Position numbers and translations under genes: made by a program | NCBI GenBank assembly: GCA_963970005.1 | Contig: CAXAMN010005347.1 | Location: 248,001-312,000, forward strand | Direction of reading: 5' to 3' | DNA length: 64,000 nucleotides | Source of the DNA: Durusdinium trenchii | Taxonomy: Eukaryota > Sar > Dinophyceae > Suessiales > Symbiodiniaceae | The notes under the pieces: model-generated | The model's input: only the letters and a program-made list of their open reading frames with translations | What the model was told of the DNA's origin: nothing | Database searches by the model: none | Shown: one piece after another, positions 22,826 through 32,941 of the stretch | Numbering within the stretch: the stretch's first letter is position 1 | Layout of the letters: every line of letters begins with the position of its first letter

Positions 22826-23218
22826 TCACAGGGTTGCTGCTAAAACGCAGGGTCCTGTGCAAGTCCACATATCCAACACTAGAATAAACCAGGCAGCTTG
22901 CTTTTCAAGCTTGGAGCTGTTTCCCGAGGTGGCCCTCTTCATGAAACTCAAGAATTGGGCCATGCTCTCGCCAAGCGTGCCTGCAAGGCTCTCTGGTAGG
23001 AGCTTTTGGCACTCAGAGACCTTCCCTTCTTTGGCGAGTGCGCGTGCCTTGTTCAATGCGCGACCCACAAAGCCCATCAAAGAGCCAATCTCTGCCAGCT
23101 GGTTCAGGCAACTCAATGAGTCCAAGTAGTCACAGTTATCAACCAGATTCGGCAGGTCTGTGGCAAGAACTGCAGCAGCAGAAGCCATGAAACCGGATGA
23201 GACCTCCGGCTTCAACAT
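22826..23218 (-). CDS. Possible exon, unknown helical protein
   Basis: The frame starts at a true ATG (23218) and runs MLKPEVSSGFMASAAAVLAT, then DLPNLVDNCDYLDSLSCLNQ, then LAEIGSLMGFVGRALNKARA, then LAKEGKVSECQKLLPESLAG. 130 codons without a stop, with amphipathic helix patterning and no low complexity. The 3' part (after KLEKQAAW) may be intronic: a donor-like GTTTAT follows the Ala-Trp codons. An upstream AG (GGATGAG) could be the acceptor. No family recognised. The end of the frame runs into the repeat tip at 22817-22836, which favours a splice before it. Confidence 0.4.
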   Translation of the reverse strand: MLKPEVSSGFMASAAAVLATDLPNLVDNCDYLDSLSCLNQLAEIGSLMGFVGRALNKARALAKEGKVSECQKLLPESLAGTLGESMAQFLSFMKRATSGNSSKLEKQAAWFILVLDMWTCTGPCVLAATL

Positions 23219-23351
23219 CTCCTCATCCGTGTAGCGGCAATATCCTCATCCGTGTTGCGATCTTGCGAGCCAGTGGTGTGATTTTGCGCAACTAGATCCG
23301 CAAAGGTTCGGGCCAACCAACAAGTACAACATAGTACAACAAGTGAACTCC

Positions 23352-23374
23352 CACTCACTCACTCACTCACTCAC
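23352..23374. repeat. (ACTC)n microsatellite
   Basis: Five to six uninterrupted ACTC units. Confidence 0.85.
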
Positions 23375-23450
23375 ATTTTGGAATTGAACCATGATCGCAT
23401 GAGACAACCATTGGTCCCAAAATCTACTCCCAAAAAGGAAGGCAAGTAGG

Positions 23451-23640
23451 TCATTCATACACCGTATGAATCACCTTCCCCCCCTGCCGGGTGAATCGGA
23501 CGGAGAATTCGAGCTGGTAAAAACACATCAACCCATCCAAAGATATCAAACTTGACAAGGCAAAGCCTTGGTCCCATGTCACTGGCTGTATGGTGTGGAT
23601 CAGATCGAACTCTAAAGGATCGATCACATCTGCAGGCGAC
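23451..23640 (-). CDS. Possible exon, frame ambiguous
   Basis: One frame reads ADVIDPLEFDLIHTIQPVTW, then DQGFALSSLISLDGLMCFYQ, then LEFSVRFTRQGGKVIHTVYE to a stop at 23451. A second minus-strand frame over the same bases (RLCLVKFDIFGWVDVFLPAR) also looks protein-like, so the phase is not settled. Acceptor-like CTGCCCCAG and GCCTGCAG lie at the upstream edge. No family recognised. Neighbouring minus-strand candidates lie on both sides. Confidence 0.25.
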
Positions 23641-24134
23641 ATCGACCACCAGCCGAGCGTCTGGGGCAGGTTCCAGTCTTTTTGCGCTTGAACCACTGGT
23701 ACATGCGAAGGACCCGGGATTGGGTGACTTCCTCCACCAGAAAAGCAGCCAGAGAAGGATGGGCGAAGCAAGGCAAACAGCTCAGACTTGATACCAAGTT
23801 CAAGGAACTGATCCACAACTATCAGGGGGTATACGGTATACTATATGACGTATTTGTCCAGACTTCACACCAATGGGGGTGAGGGCGCTTGCCAAAGGAT
23901 TGTTGAATATGACCATACCGGTCACAGTCGGTCACAGTCGCGCGACGGCCTCACCGCAACTCACAAGCAGAAAATGGTACCCCAGAAGTAGAACCCTAGA
24001 AAGAAGCAAACCGATTGACAATGACAAACACCGAACCTGGTTGGGGGACACAAGGTCCCGCTGGTGTGGCTGAGTCACAGTCAATCTGGGCCGTGAATCC
24101 CTGCGAATCCCGAATGAATCCCTGCGGCACGGCA

Positions 24135-24413
24135 TCAGCACGAGGTGAATCCGTCCTCCTTCCAGGGCCTGCAGAAAGAAGGGCATGATTGATCTTCCAG
24201 TCGACGGCAAGCATCCCAAAAGGTGCAGCCAATCACTTTGGGGCAAAGCTTGGACTGAAGCTTGGGGCCATACATCTCCTGGTCCTCAGCATCCACATCA
24301 CAGTCCAAGTCCAGCGCATCCTTGGATGACCGGATGGCTCCTCCGAAGATGAAGTTCACAAAGACACACAGACCGACCAGCACGAGCTGAGTCATGGTCG
24401 AGTTGAATCGCAT
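24135..24413 (-). CDS. Possible small secreted cysteine-rich protein
   Basis: From the ATG at 24413 to the TGA at 24135 the frame encodes 92 residues. Residues 1-26 (MRFNSTMTQLVLVGLCVFVN, then FIFGGA) look like a secretory signal: polar start, a hydrophobic core of about 15 residues, and small residues before a cleavage site. The mature part is acidic at first (CDVDAEDQE) and has seven cysteines at residues 38, 57, 63, 69, 77, 81 and 92 (CPKVIGCTFWDAC, CPSFC). A second in-frame ATG (24395) would shorten the start by six residues. No named Cys-rich family is recognised and no function is proposed. It could also be the first exon of a longer gene if the stop is spliced out (donor-like GTGATTGG lies after the CPK codons). 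Confidence 0.4.
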   Translation of the reverse strand: MRFNSTMTQLVLVGLCVFVNFIFGGAIRSSKDALDLDCDVDAEDQEMYGPKLQSKLCPKVIGCTFWDACRRLEDQSCPSFCRPWKEDGFTSC

Positions 24414-25611
24414 ATGCAAGCTATATGAGCAGCAAATGCTTCAGGGTCGGGCTAGTTCAACCCCTCAATCTTTCACGACTCTATATAGACCCCCAAATAA
24501 ATAGAAAAGTAGATCCCCACTAAAAACGTGTTGGAAAGCGTTTCTATCCATTTGGTGACCTCTGAGCCCATTTAAGTCCTAGTCAGGAAGGATTTCCTCC
24601 TTCCAAACACCTTTGAAACAAGGCGAACCGAAGACTCCTTCCCCCAGCTCCATGACACATGCTTTGCGACTCCTCCATGTCGCGCGATGTTTTAATGCCT
24701 CAAAGCAAAACTTTTAAACACAAATCTAGCACCAATGCAACTCCAAGAAGGCACTTCCCAATGTGGCACCAATGAGTACGTTTTCCAGCGATTGCTCCTA
24801 TCTGTCCAGTTGTCCATGGTCCAAGCAGCGTTCACATCTTCAACCCATGACATGAAACGACACCAACCCGTCGCCGCCCAACCCGCCGCGAACGGCGGAC
24901 CCGACGTGCTCGTGTCGTGACAGGCCGCTCGCGCCTGAGTGAAGCGGCTCAAGCACTGATCTGCCCAAATGTCCTGCCGTTTACGGAGCCCTCCCCCTCC
25001 AGTGTCGCTCGGGAGGTCTAATGTTGGGCCGAAGCGACATTGGCACCAAGTCCGGCCTCCAGGTTCCTGACCTTTTCAAAGTCCAAATGCCGGAACAACA
25101 CACACCAAAACCATCCATGTAAATTTACAGCCTACCACATTGACCCCACCCAACTTGTTCAGATCCCAACGGCTCGACGAGGTCGGGTTGGGGATGCTTC
25201 GAGAAAGGAAGGCGTTGGACCAGAGGCGGAGACGATACTTCTCCCCGGTGCCGGATGCCTTGCTGGCGGCTAAAAGGCAGCTGTTGGGGAGATTCGCCTG
25301 AGTGTCCCCCCCAAACAACTACTTAAAACTTAAATCTGTTACAAATCTTACAAACGCTTCAGACGGCTATAAATGCTATACATGTTACAAGCTACCTACT
25401 AGAGCAGTTTTGTTATAAACACGATACATGTGCTGTACACATCGCACTCTTTCGCCACTGTTTCAAGGTTTGCTCAACTTTAGGAGTCAACGACACCTAG
25501 ACAGTCCCACGGGTGAAGTCAACCCCCCAAACACGACACCGATCGGAGATAGCCATATTGACCGATCAATGGACGTTGTTGAAAGGGAGTGGTTTTGTAT
25601 GCCATATATCT
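24414..25611. other. No gene seen
   Basis: Upstream flank of the secreted-protein candidate. Opposite-strand short frames at 25040-25318 have no recognisable domain. No repeat noticed. Confidence 0.45.
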
Positions 25612-25866
25612 AGTAGGTTGGAGGCCATCACTTTTAGGTCCATTGCTAGTAGGTTGNNNNNNNNNNAGGCCATCACTTTTAGGTCCATTGCTAGTAGGTT
25701 GGAGGCCATCACTCTCAGGTTGGAGGCTATAGGCATTAGGTTGGAGGCCATCACTCTTGGGTTGGAGGCCATAGGCATTAGCTTGGAGGCCATCACTCTT
25801 ATAGGTTGGAGGCTATAGCCATTAGGTAGTAAGGTAGGAGGTTGCTATAGGTTGCTATTAGGTTGC
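25612..25866 (+). repeat. Higher-order 21-bp minisatellite encoding heptapeptides
   Basis: Units of 21 bp start AGGTTGGAGGC and alternate between two types, ending ATCACTCTT and ATAGGCATT, giving a 42-bp dimer. A 36-bp super-unit with TTTTAGGTCCATTGCTAGT is present twice at the start. Because 21 is a multiple of three, one plus-strand frame stays open and reads RLEAITL and RLEAIGI in alternation. The array decays after about 25800 into AGGTTGCTATTAGG words. The same unit type occurs at 12311-12404. Confidence 0.85.
25657..25666. other. Assembly gap (10 N)
   Basis: Ten undetermined bases inside the minisatellite. The gap lies where the two 36-bp super-units overlap, so the true array length is unknown. 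Confidence 0.99.
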
Positions 25867-26904
25867 CATATATGCCAGTCCCAAACAGGTCGAGTCTGGA
25901 ACCTGACGTCTGGACCGATGGACAGGTCTACGGTCAGTCCTCCCCCCACCAGTCGGTACAGCGGCCGTTGCACACTTCCACTTGATTCCAGACCTCAGAA
26001 AGGCCAATGTACAGCGAAAGGCGAAGGTCTGGAGAAGAGAACTAAGCATGTGGAAAGAAAGAGGTAATATATGGGTACTTTTCATAGAGGGCCCTACTAA
26101 CTAATGGGTTTTGGTCTATGTATCTTCTGCCAGGGGGTTGAACTGGGGGTCTCCTTATTTTAATACACACCCATCCCATAAGGGGCTGCATGTCTGCTCT
26201 TCTCACCCAGCTCCGGACGTCTTTCACCTCCAAAAGTTGTTGTCGTTGGATCAAGCAAGTATTAGTTTATCAAATCACATAACTCACCGCCTAATGGTTC
26301 CACTCAAATTTGGGGTACTTCATCCATGTCTCCCAAGTAAAACAACAAGACAGCAAAATAAGTATGAACAAAACATCCCCCGTACCCCTGGGAATGGCAT
26401 GTTGGTAAGCACAAGGCATCTGCATTTCATAGAGATACATGGTACACGTAAGGAGGATAACAAAACCATGTGTGAATGGCTTACAACCACACCCATTTCT
26501 TTGGGGTTTCCTCAACCAAGAAAAACGACGCGCTTCGATTTCGCCACACTAAGGCTTCAGCTCCATCACAGTGGTCGATGCAGGTCTGGCAAGTGTTGGT
26601 GCACCGTGGTTGATCGGTGATCCGATGTTGACCAAGAAACTGGACAAGTTCCGCAACGGCTAGTGATATCACGACACTGAAGATGTCGGCCCCGTGATAT
26701 CACGAACTCTCTTGCTTCGAGGCTTCGATCCGATTCGATCCGAAACGCATGAAGCTTCAGCGTTCGATGCAGGCGCCTGAAAACAACGTCAGCAGGTCCA
26801 AGGGAGCGGAGCGGGTGAAAACGCGACCAGGGAGCCAGCGGGAGCCAGTGGGTTGCCGGTGGTTGCAGGGCTGTTCGCTTTCGCGAGGAAAACAAAAACA
26901 AATG
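25867..26904. other. No gene seen
   Basis: A plus frame at 26111-26620 is long (about 170 codons) but of no recognisable type and overlaps minus frames. 26,680-26,780 repeats GTGATATCACGA words. Confidence 0.4.
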
Positions 26905-27000
26905 CCCAAACGCTCCATGGGACTGCGATATATGCCGATCAGTTGGGGTGGTTTGAGGGGTCAATGTAGGCATATATGCCAGTCCCATGGAGTGTCTGGG
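26905..27000 (+). mobile_element. Family-A palindromic element
   Basis: The left arm CCCAAACGCTCCATGGGACT (from 26905) and the right arm, reverse complement CCCAGACACTCCATGGGACT (to 27000), match at 28 of 32 bases. The loop carries the family core TTGGGGTGGTTTGAGGGGTC. 96 bp, non-coding. Confidence 0.75.
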
Positions 27001-29281
27001 GATTGCTAATTGACATGATTCTACAGCAATTCTACATGATCAATCTACACCTGCACCTTATGAGTTTAGAAACAGAAAGAGCTGTTCTCTGGACATGTGA
27101 GATTCAGTCTAAAAGAACGCATCTACATCAGAAAAGCTGCTGGGTGGTTACTCCAAGCTTAGCTATCAAAGCGACATTCGGCGTTTGTATGCGCTGGCCT
27201 TGCCGTCCATAGCTTTCGCGCACTCCTTCGCATGATGGCCTGCAAGGGTGTAGTAGCTCTGTGGTGCTAGGGCGCGAACTACCTGAGAAGGTGGTTGGGT
27301 GCCAAAGCGGTCTAGCCACCTTCTTCTACCTGTTTTTGTTTGGTGGGGAAACCATTCCCCCAAAAAGGTTAAAGGTCATGGGTATGCAGAGCCAGTCTAG
27401 CCACCTTCTTTTCAGATGTGCGACAGGAGCCCCGTCCAGGGATATGACCGTCCAAATGCAACACAGGACCGTCCAAGGCCCCCTCTTGTTGCACTACGTA
27501 GTCAAACGCCTGCAATGGTCGGCAGAGTGTGAAACACACTGGTTTCTCAAATGGTGACTGAAGCCAAAAGCAAGGGCATTGTGGAGGAACAGGTATATAA
27601 TGTGTGTAATCCCATCTTCCACGGGGAACAAAGGGAACATAGCTTTCCTAGTCACAGCCCGATTGGAGGCTTGCGCGGTCAGCAAGGCCTACTACTATTA
27701 TAAACAAGCTCTTCAAAGCACCAGGCGGGAACTCAATTACGTAGTAGGTTTGTCTCATGATGACATGCCCCAAGTGGTTTTCCTTTGTCTTCGTAAGCTT
27801 ATATATATATATATTATTATACGACCAGGACCAGAAAGACCAGATCCGGTTTTAAGTTTTCAGGAGTTCCTTTAGCTTTGAGACACCATATTTTGGCTCA
27901 GTTGAAGGTAGTATCGCCGACTCTTTAGGGCTTTGTGGATACTACCTAGTCTCAGTCAATGATCTATAGGGCTTAGTCTCACTAGTCCCCACCGAACCGA
28001 CCACCTTTTTGTTACTCACCTCTGAATCAGTCCCACCCGCCTAGGGCCAAGAAGGACCGGGTGGAAAAGATCTCCTCAAACCACCGAGACATACCGGACC
28101 CGTGGCACCGGTGACGGCGTCGGTGGGCGCTGCGAATCCGATCCCAACTGAAGCACTCAACTCTTCACGTTTAACATCGTTGACGCATGTGGACGCCCGC
28201 AGAGTCTGGCGCTTTTCTTCACCGAAGAAGTGTCAGCAGAAAAAAGGCCATAATATCAAAGACACATGGGCTGTTGCATGTTGGGGCATGTCTCGCTCTT
28301 GTCCGCTGGCAAATCTCTGAAACTTTTCCCACTTGGACTTCATGTAACGACTTCGAGCGCCCTGCGGTTCAGTGTCAGCGAAGCGCCCCGGAACCGCACG
28401 CCGTTTCCCGGGCACCGTCTGGAGAAACAAAAAAAAAGGACATCAGGCCCAGCGTCGATGGGGCCGTGAAAGCCGAGTTCGCAGTTGTTCAAGTAGATGC
28501 CATCGCCATCCAACTGAGTTCGATCGACGTCACCGACGTCACGTCGAGTTCGATGTGTGCTGACTCTCTTCCTCCGATGCACGACGGGTTTCTCTAACGC
28601 AAGCGCCATGAGATGAACCCGACATTCGGAGACCGGTCAAGCGAGAAGAAACGAAGGCAGGAAAACATATATACATGAGTCATGATCTCCAGGTTTTGAG
28701 GGATTGTTTTAAGTACTGTACAGTGTTTTCACACGCAGTCTCAAGAAAGAGTTAACCGTTAAAACCGTGTTAAAACAGTTAAATAACATTTGACAATTCA
28801 AAGAGCCTCAACATGTGTCAACGCAAAGGCTGAAGACGTCCCGAACCAAACACCGGCATCAGCTGAGATTCTCCCAGCGCGATTTCATTTGATGGAGAAA
28901 AACACCATACAAACAAGCAACGGTTACATATATGGTGACCCAAATACAAAGCTGGTGGTCATCTACAAGTTTTGGCTGGGAGCCAAAAGAACATGCTTGG
29001 CTTCCAGTCTTTCCGATTGAATAGTATTCATATATGTATTCGTCATTGCTTAGTTCTGCATGGCCCGGCCCTTGCTGCGCAACCCCGACCACCCACCCGA
29101 CCACCCAACCGAGCACTGCGCCGAGGGGCGCCCCAGCTGAGCCCATCGAGCAAGGGCCGCAAGCGTTGAGGGTTCCAGACGGTATCGGGATCCACCTGCT
29201 AAGCCCAGCTGTGCGTCCAGCTGCGATGCGAAAGGTGTTTCACGTGACGGGACCTCGGTCGTTAGTTACCTCGATATGGGC
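27001..29281. other. No gene seen; repeat fragments and AT tract
   Basis: 27282-27299 (CCTGAGAAGGTGGTTGGG) recurs exactly at 45578-45595. CAGTCTAGCCACCTTCTT-type phrases occur at about 27310 and 27394. (AT)n lies at about 27799-27815. 27889-27899 matches 11 bases of the dinoflagellate spliced leader. Frames at 28187-28597 (+) and 28340-28609 (-) have no domain. Confidence 0.45.
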
Positions 29282-29370
29282 CCAGTGAATGGGACGAAGC
29301 ATATTTACATACGTTGGGGTGGTTGAAAAGGGGTCAATGTAAATATGCAAGTCCCATGGAGTGTCTGGGT
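29282..29370 (+). mobile_element. Family-A palindromic element
   Basis: The left arm GGGACGAAGCATATTTACAT (29292-29311) pairs with the right arm (reverse complement CATGGGACTTGCATATTTAC). The core TTGGGGTGGTTGAAAAGGGG lies between. The outer tip CCCAGACACTCC is intact at the right end (to 29370) and partly deleted at the left. Confidence 0.7.
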
Positions 29371-29599
29371 TTAGACGATAGTGGTCCATTGTATTAAAGC
29401 AGCTGTCAACATCATGCCAAGCTCAAAGCTCATTGTGCGAAGTAGAACACCCCGCTCGTTGTAAGGAACCACGGTCGAGACTCAAGACTAGACATGCCGA
29501 AACCGCATATTATCTGTGTTAAGCTAAAAGAGCTTATTCGCATATCTTCTCTCTGTGAACTTTATCGAAACCGGCTAAAGCAGTTTGTAAGGAACATAC

Positions 29600-29721
29600 C
29601 TGGACCTTGAAGGGGTGTCCTGTCTGGAGGTCCTGGATAGTAGTGGGCTGGGGCTTCCAGCCAGGTGACCCCGACATGAAGGTCATGATATCTTGTTCAA
29701 ATATGTTCAACGAAATGGACA
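29600..29721 (-). CDS. Possible internal exon, unknown protein
   Basis: The acceptor TTTCAG (last G at 29722) and a strong donor CAG/GTATGT (GT at 29599-29598) bound a 122-base segment. It reads VSISLNIFEQDIMTFMSG, then SPGWKPQPTTIQDLQTG, then HPFKVQ. The splice sites are among the best in the window. The first codon is split (phase 1). No family recognised. Upstream candidates on the same strand lie at 30206-30391. Confidence 0.4.
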
Positions 29722-30013
29722 CTGAAATGGAGTGCCATTGCATCTGGTCCTCTTGGAGTCCTCTTGGACCCCTTCAAGTGGTGGTGAAGGTCCCTGCGGT
29801 CCATGCCGGCAAGTTAAAGAGCTCGGGCAAAAGCCAGTGGTCCAGCAACCCCAAAAACCACATGAATCCAGTGATCAAACGTGCAAAAGTGTCCGAAACT
29901 GCCCTTCTTTTTCCGCTCATTCCCACCCCTCTCCGCCTTGATGACCCAGGCACTGTCCATGAAGTCGGCGTCCAGGATCACCTGCCTTGCCAGGATTCCC
30001 GGCCCAACCATCG

Positions 30014-30062
30014 CCCAAACCATATATGGATGTGTTTGACCTACATTGGGGTGGTTGAAGGT
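30014..30062 (+). mobile_element. Family-A fragment (left arm and core)
   Basis: CCCAAACCATATATGGATGT followed by GACCTACATTGGGGTGG. The right arm is missing. Confidence 0.55.
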
Positions 30063-30205
30063 CATGCTGGTGCGCGTTGGAACGCATTTGGGAAGCCTGT
30101 TCCAGGTTTGCAGTTCATGGACCAAGGCCAAAACTCATCAGACCAAGCCCATGAGACCAAAGTCTTTGGGGCAGCGTGGTCACTGTGGCTTTCAAAAATC
30201 CACAC

Positions 30206-30391
30206 CTGGATGGTCTGGGATAGATCCGCCCCGCCACTCTCAGACGATCCGCCGGCCCGTTGGCCGAGAGCGTCCTGCCTGTAGAAGGTGAGGAAGATCC
30301 CCAGGTTCAAAGCAGTGATAAACCTGCGCGCAACGAAGGACCGGGCCCCTAAGGACCGGGCGAAACGACGTCGCTTCGACGACACGACTGC
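30206..30391 (-). CDS. Possible internal exon, unknown protein
   Basis: The acceptor CCCATTCAG (last G at 30392) and donor ATCCAG/GTGTGG (GT at 30205-30204) bound 186 bases, exactly 62 codons: AVVSSKRRRFARSLGARSFV, then ARRFITALNLGIFLTFYRQD, then ALGQRAGGSSESGGADLSQT, then IQ. An arginine-rich start is followed by a short hydrophobic stretch (ITALNLGIFLTF). No family recognised. The family-A fragment at 30014-30062 would sit in the following intron. It is phase 0, so it does not join directly to 29600-29721, which needs phase 1. Confidence 0.3.
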
Positions 30392-31189
30392 CTGAATGGG
30401 GAGTGGCTGACTGTGGCGGACCAACTGGAGCCCCAGAAATGTCCAACATGATTCTCGTCTAGTTTAAAACTGCTCAGAAAGCACGGGGAGCACATCAAAG
30501 CGCTCTCCAAACCGTCCAAGAGCCGTTTCCGTGGGCGCTCCCGGCGGTCAGTCTGGGATCGAGCTATCAAGGACAAGTGGGATCAAGCTGTTGCAAGACA
30601 CATCACATCCATCCAGAATTCAAGCGGTGAATGTCATCTTGTCTGCCTTAAGTTAAGAGGTATTGCCACGGTTGCAGCCCATAATTGCACTCAACTCTCC
30701 TCCTCACGAAGTTCTGCATGTCGAAAAGAAGCCCAACATCCAACATCCCATGCTTCACGGTGGCATTCAACTGCGACACGGACGTTCCCTCGTTCCCTCG
30801 TCGTTCTGATCGACGTTTCGATCGATTTTTGTCCCACCCACATTTCACCACTAGGCTCCCACACTGTCCGCCGATCTCACACATCAGGGGACTGTGGATG
30901 CGTCGCGAGACCACCCTTGGTGCACATGGTGGACACAGGGACGCGGGGCTACGGCGCCAGGTTGAAACAGTCCCATCCCCCAAAAAATGTTGAAGGTTAT
31001 CCACTGACTGCGCCTGACTGGGTAGGTATATACAGTACTATAGTAGATAGATCAGGGATTCATTCTGAGCAATCGCAGGCAAAGTGATGAATCATGATGA
31101 ATCTATAATCATCAGCAACCCAGTCTGCCACAACTTCCTAGCTTCAGGGCGGGTTGGGCACCTCAATCATTCAAGGACCTGCTCTTGGT
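30392..31189. other. No gene seen
   Basis: Short frames on both strands. 30793-30812 repeats TCGTTC/CGATCGATTT words. Nothing recognisable. Confidence 0.45.
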
Positions 31190-31425
31190 GCACTTTTAGG
31201 CACGTGCACGTGCGGCACCAAACATGACACTGTGGAGGGCTGAACTTGCCCAAACGCATCGGTCCTGCACATCGGTCTCTTTCGCTTGCCCAGTGGCCCT
31301 GGGAACAGCTCGATGACCTCGTTGCTGTAGAGGGCATAGCTGTCGCATTGGAAGATTCCCGCCTCGGACCCGACCCCAAGGCCTTCCGGTGCCAAAGAGT
31401 CGGCAAAAAAGCTGACCCTCATGTT
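31190..31425 (-). CDS. Possible exon, unknown protein
   Basis: The frame reads INMRVSFFADSLAPEGLGVG, then SEAGIFQCDSYALYSNEVIE, then LFPGPLGKRKRPMCRTDAFG, then QVQPSTVSCLVPHVHVPK. Composition and strand-like alternation are protein-like. AG-ending acceptor contexts (AACATGAG, GGTCAG) lie near the upstream edge. A second minus-strand frame over the same bases is arginine-rich and less convincing. Family not recognised. Confidence 0.35.
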
Positions 31426-32684
31426 GATCCACCAGGTAGGACTCAATATAAAGAAAACCAGAGATCCTGGAAGATTGCCGGTTTGCTGATGTGTTCTTCT
31501 GTTCCCCAAGAATCAATCATAAAAAATAGTGAAACTCCATTATTGAAACTCTTCAACTTCGGATTGATCGAACAATCTATCAGAATCTAACTCAACACAT
31601 CTATCTTCCGCGCAACTTACAACCCCAGAAGTTCTGAAACACGATGGGCCCCTACGGCCCTGGCTGGATGACCCGCCTGAATGGTTGAAACCGGAACTGG
31701 CCCCCTTTCCCAGCCTTCTTCCGGTATTGGATCTCCTGAGCGACGTGAACAACGCCGACGTGAACGCTTCCCCGCTTCGGTCAACAGCCCCGCTTCGACG
31801 TGAAGCGAAAGAGAAGGACACTTCGGACCTTCCAACATCTACCACTTCGGAGGCAAGGCCAGGCGTAAGTTGATTGAAGTGATGCCGTCTCCTCAGTTTT
31901 GGAGCATTTTAGGGCACCTGCCTAGCTGCCTAGCTCAGTTTCTCTCTAGATCTGGTTCTTTTTGGATGAAGTTCAATATTGTTTTTGTGGATTTGGGACT
32001 GCCAAAACTCTATCTGCAGTTCATTTGCAAGGAAGGGCCCAGTGCATGAACTTCATTCCGACAAAAACTCTGGATAGGAACGCACCAAACTAGAGAGAGA
32101 GAGAGAGAGTGGGACGTTGTGGAGGCCCACGCTTGCAGTGTTGTTTTATCATGTGTGAGTATGTGTTCGTTCTATGTTAGAATACTTGTAGTATTCTACC
32201 GTAGACTAAAAATAGATAAATGCGAACAGACTGAGAAAAAAAACAACAACAACTATAAACAACATGTATATAGAGAGCAACACAACACATATGCATGCTG
32301 ATATAATGAACATCTTCAAATGTGCCATTGGTTGAAGGAAGCATTGCAGAAGATTGAACACATGTGTGTGTGTGTGTGTGCATGTGTATGCGTAGAAAGC
32401 CAGAATGTGAGGCAGTGTTTTTGTTTTTTTCACGACGGCATCATTCCCTCAATACTTGTTTCTGGAAAACATGTCACAACAGCAAAGCATCATGATACTT
32501 CAAGAAGGAAACTTCAAAGCCTGTCTTGCTGGAGAGGAACATGAAGTCCGTGTCATCTGGATTCAATGTGCTCATTAATTTCCCACAGTGCCAACAAAGT
32601 TGTAGTGGTAATCTTCTTCTTTTCTACAAGGAACCATGTCTTTATGCTCAAAAGTCCTTAACATATACCGCTAAGCTATAGCCC
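31426..32684. other. No gene seen; (GA)n and (TG)n tracts
   Basis: (GA)n at about 32092-32109 and (TG)n at about 32363-32380. The 16-mer TGCCTAGCTGCCTAGC at 31919-31934 also occurs at about 20009-20024. No reliable frame. Confidence 0.5.
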
Positions 32685-32877
32685 TACAAGTCCAACACAT
32701 CTGGCCGCTTCAGCGTTGAAGCTTGGGGACCCCGGCAATTAAGCTCTGCTCGTAGGTCCAAGGTCGGAAGAGCATCACACAATGCCTCAAACACACGTGT
32801 TTGAGCCACTGAATCGAGAAACTCCAAATCGGTCGAGTCAACATAAACAAACTGCATGCATGTCCGTAACAACTCTT
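32685..32877 (-). CDS. Possible C-terminal exon, unknown protein
   Basis: A GCGATTTCAG acceptor (CAG at 32880-32878) leads into EELLRTCMQFVYVDSTDLEF, then LDSVAQTRVFEALCDALPTL, then DLRAELNCRGPQASTLKRPD, ending VLDL and a stop at about 32684. Very protein-like, alternately helical and acidic, and not low-complexity. The frame is open upstream through a CA-rich stretch (KHTHKHTPSK) that is more likely intronic. No family recognised. Confidence 0.4.
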
Positions 32878-32941
32878 CTGAAATCGCTTTGGGGAACGCA
32901 CACGAACTTTTGCTGGGGGTGTGTTTGTGTGTGTGTTTCAT

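Noticed and set aside
25513..25818. Plus frame with RLEAI heptads as a protein gene
   Set aside because: The frame is open only because the repeat unit is 21 bp; no start context, splice sites or unique sequence, so treated as a minisatellite.
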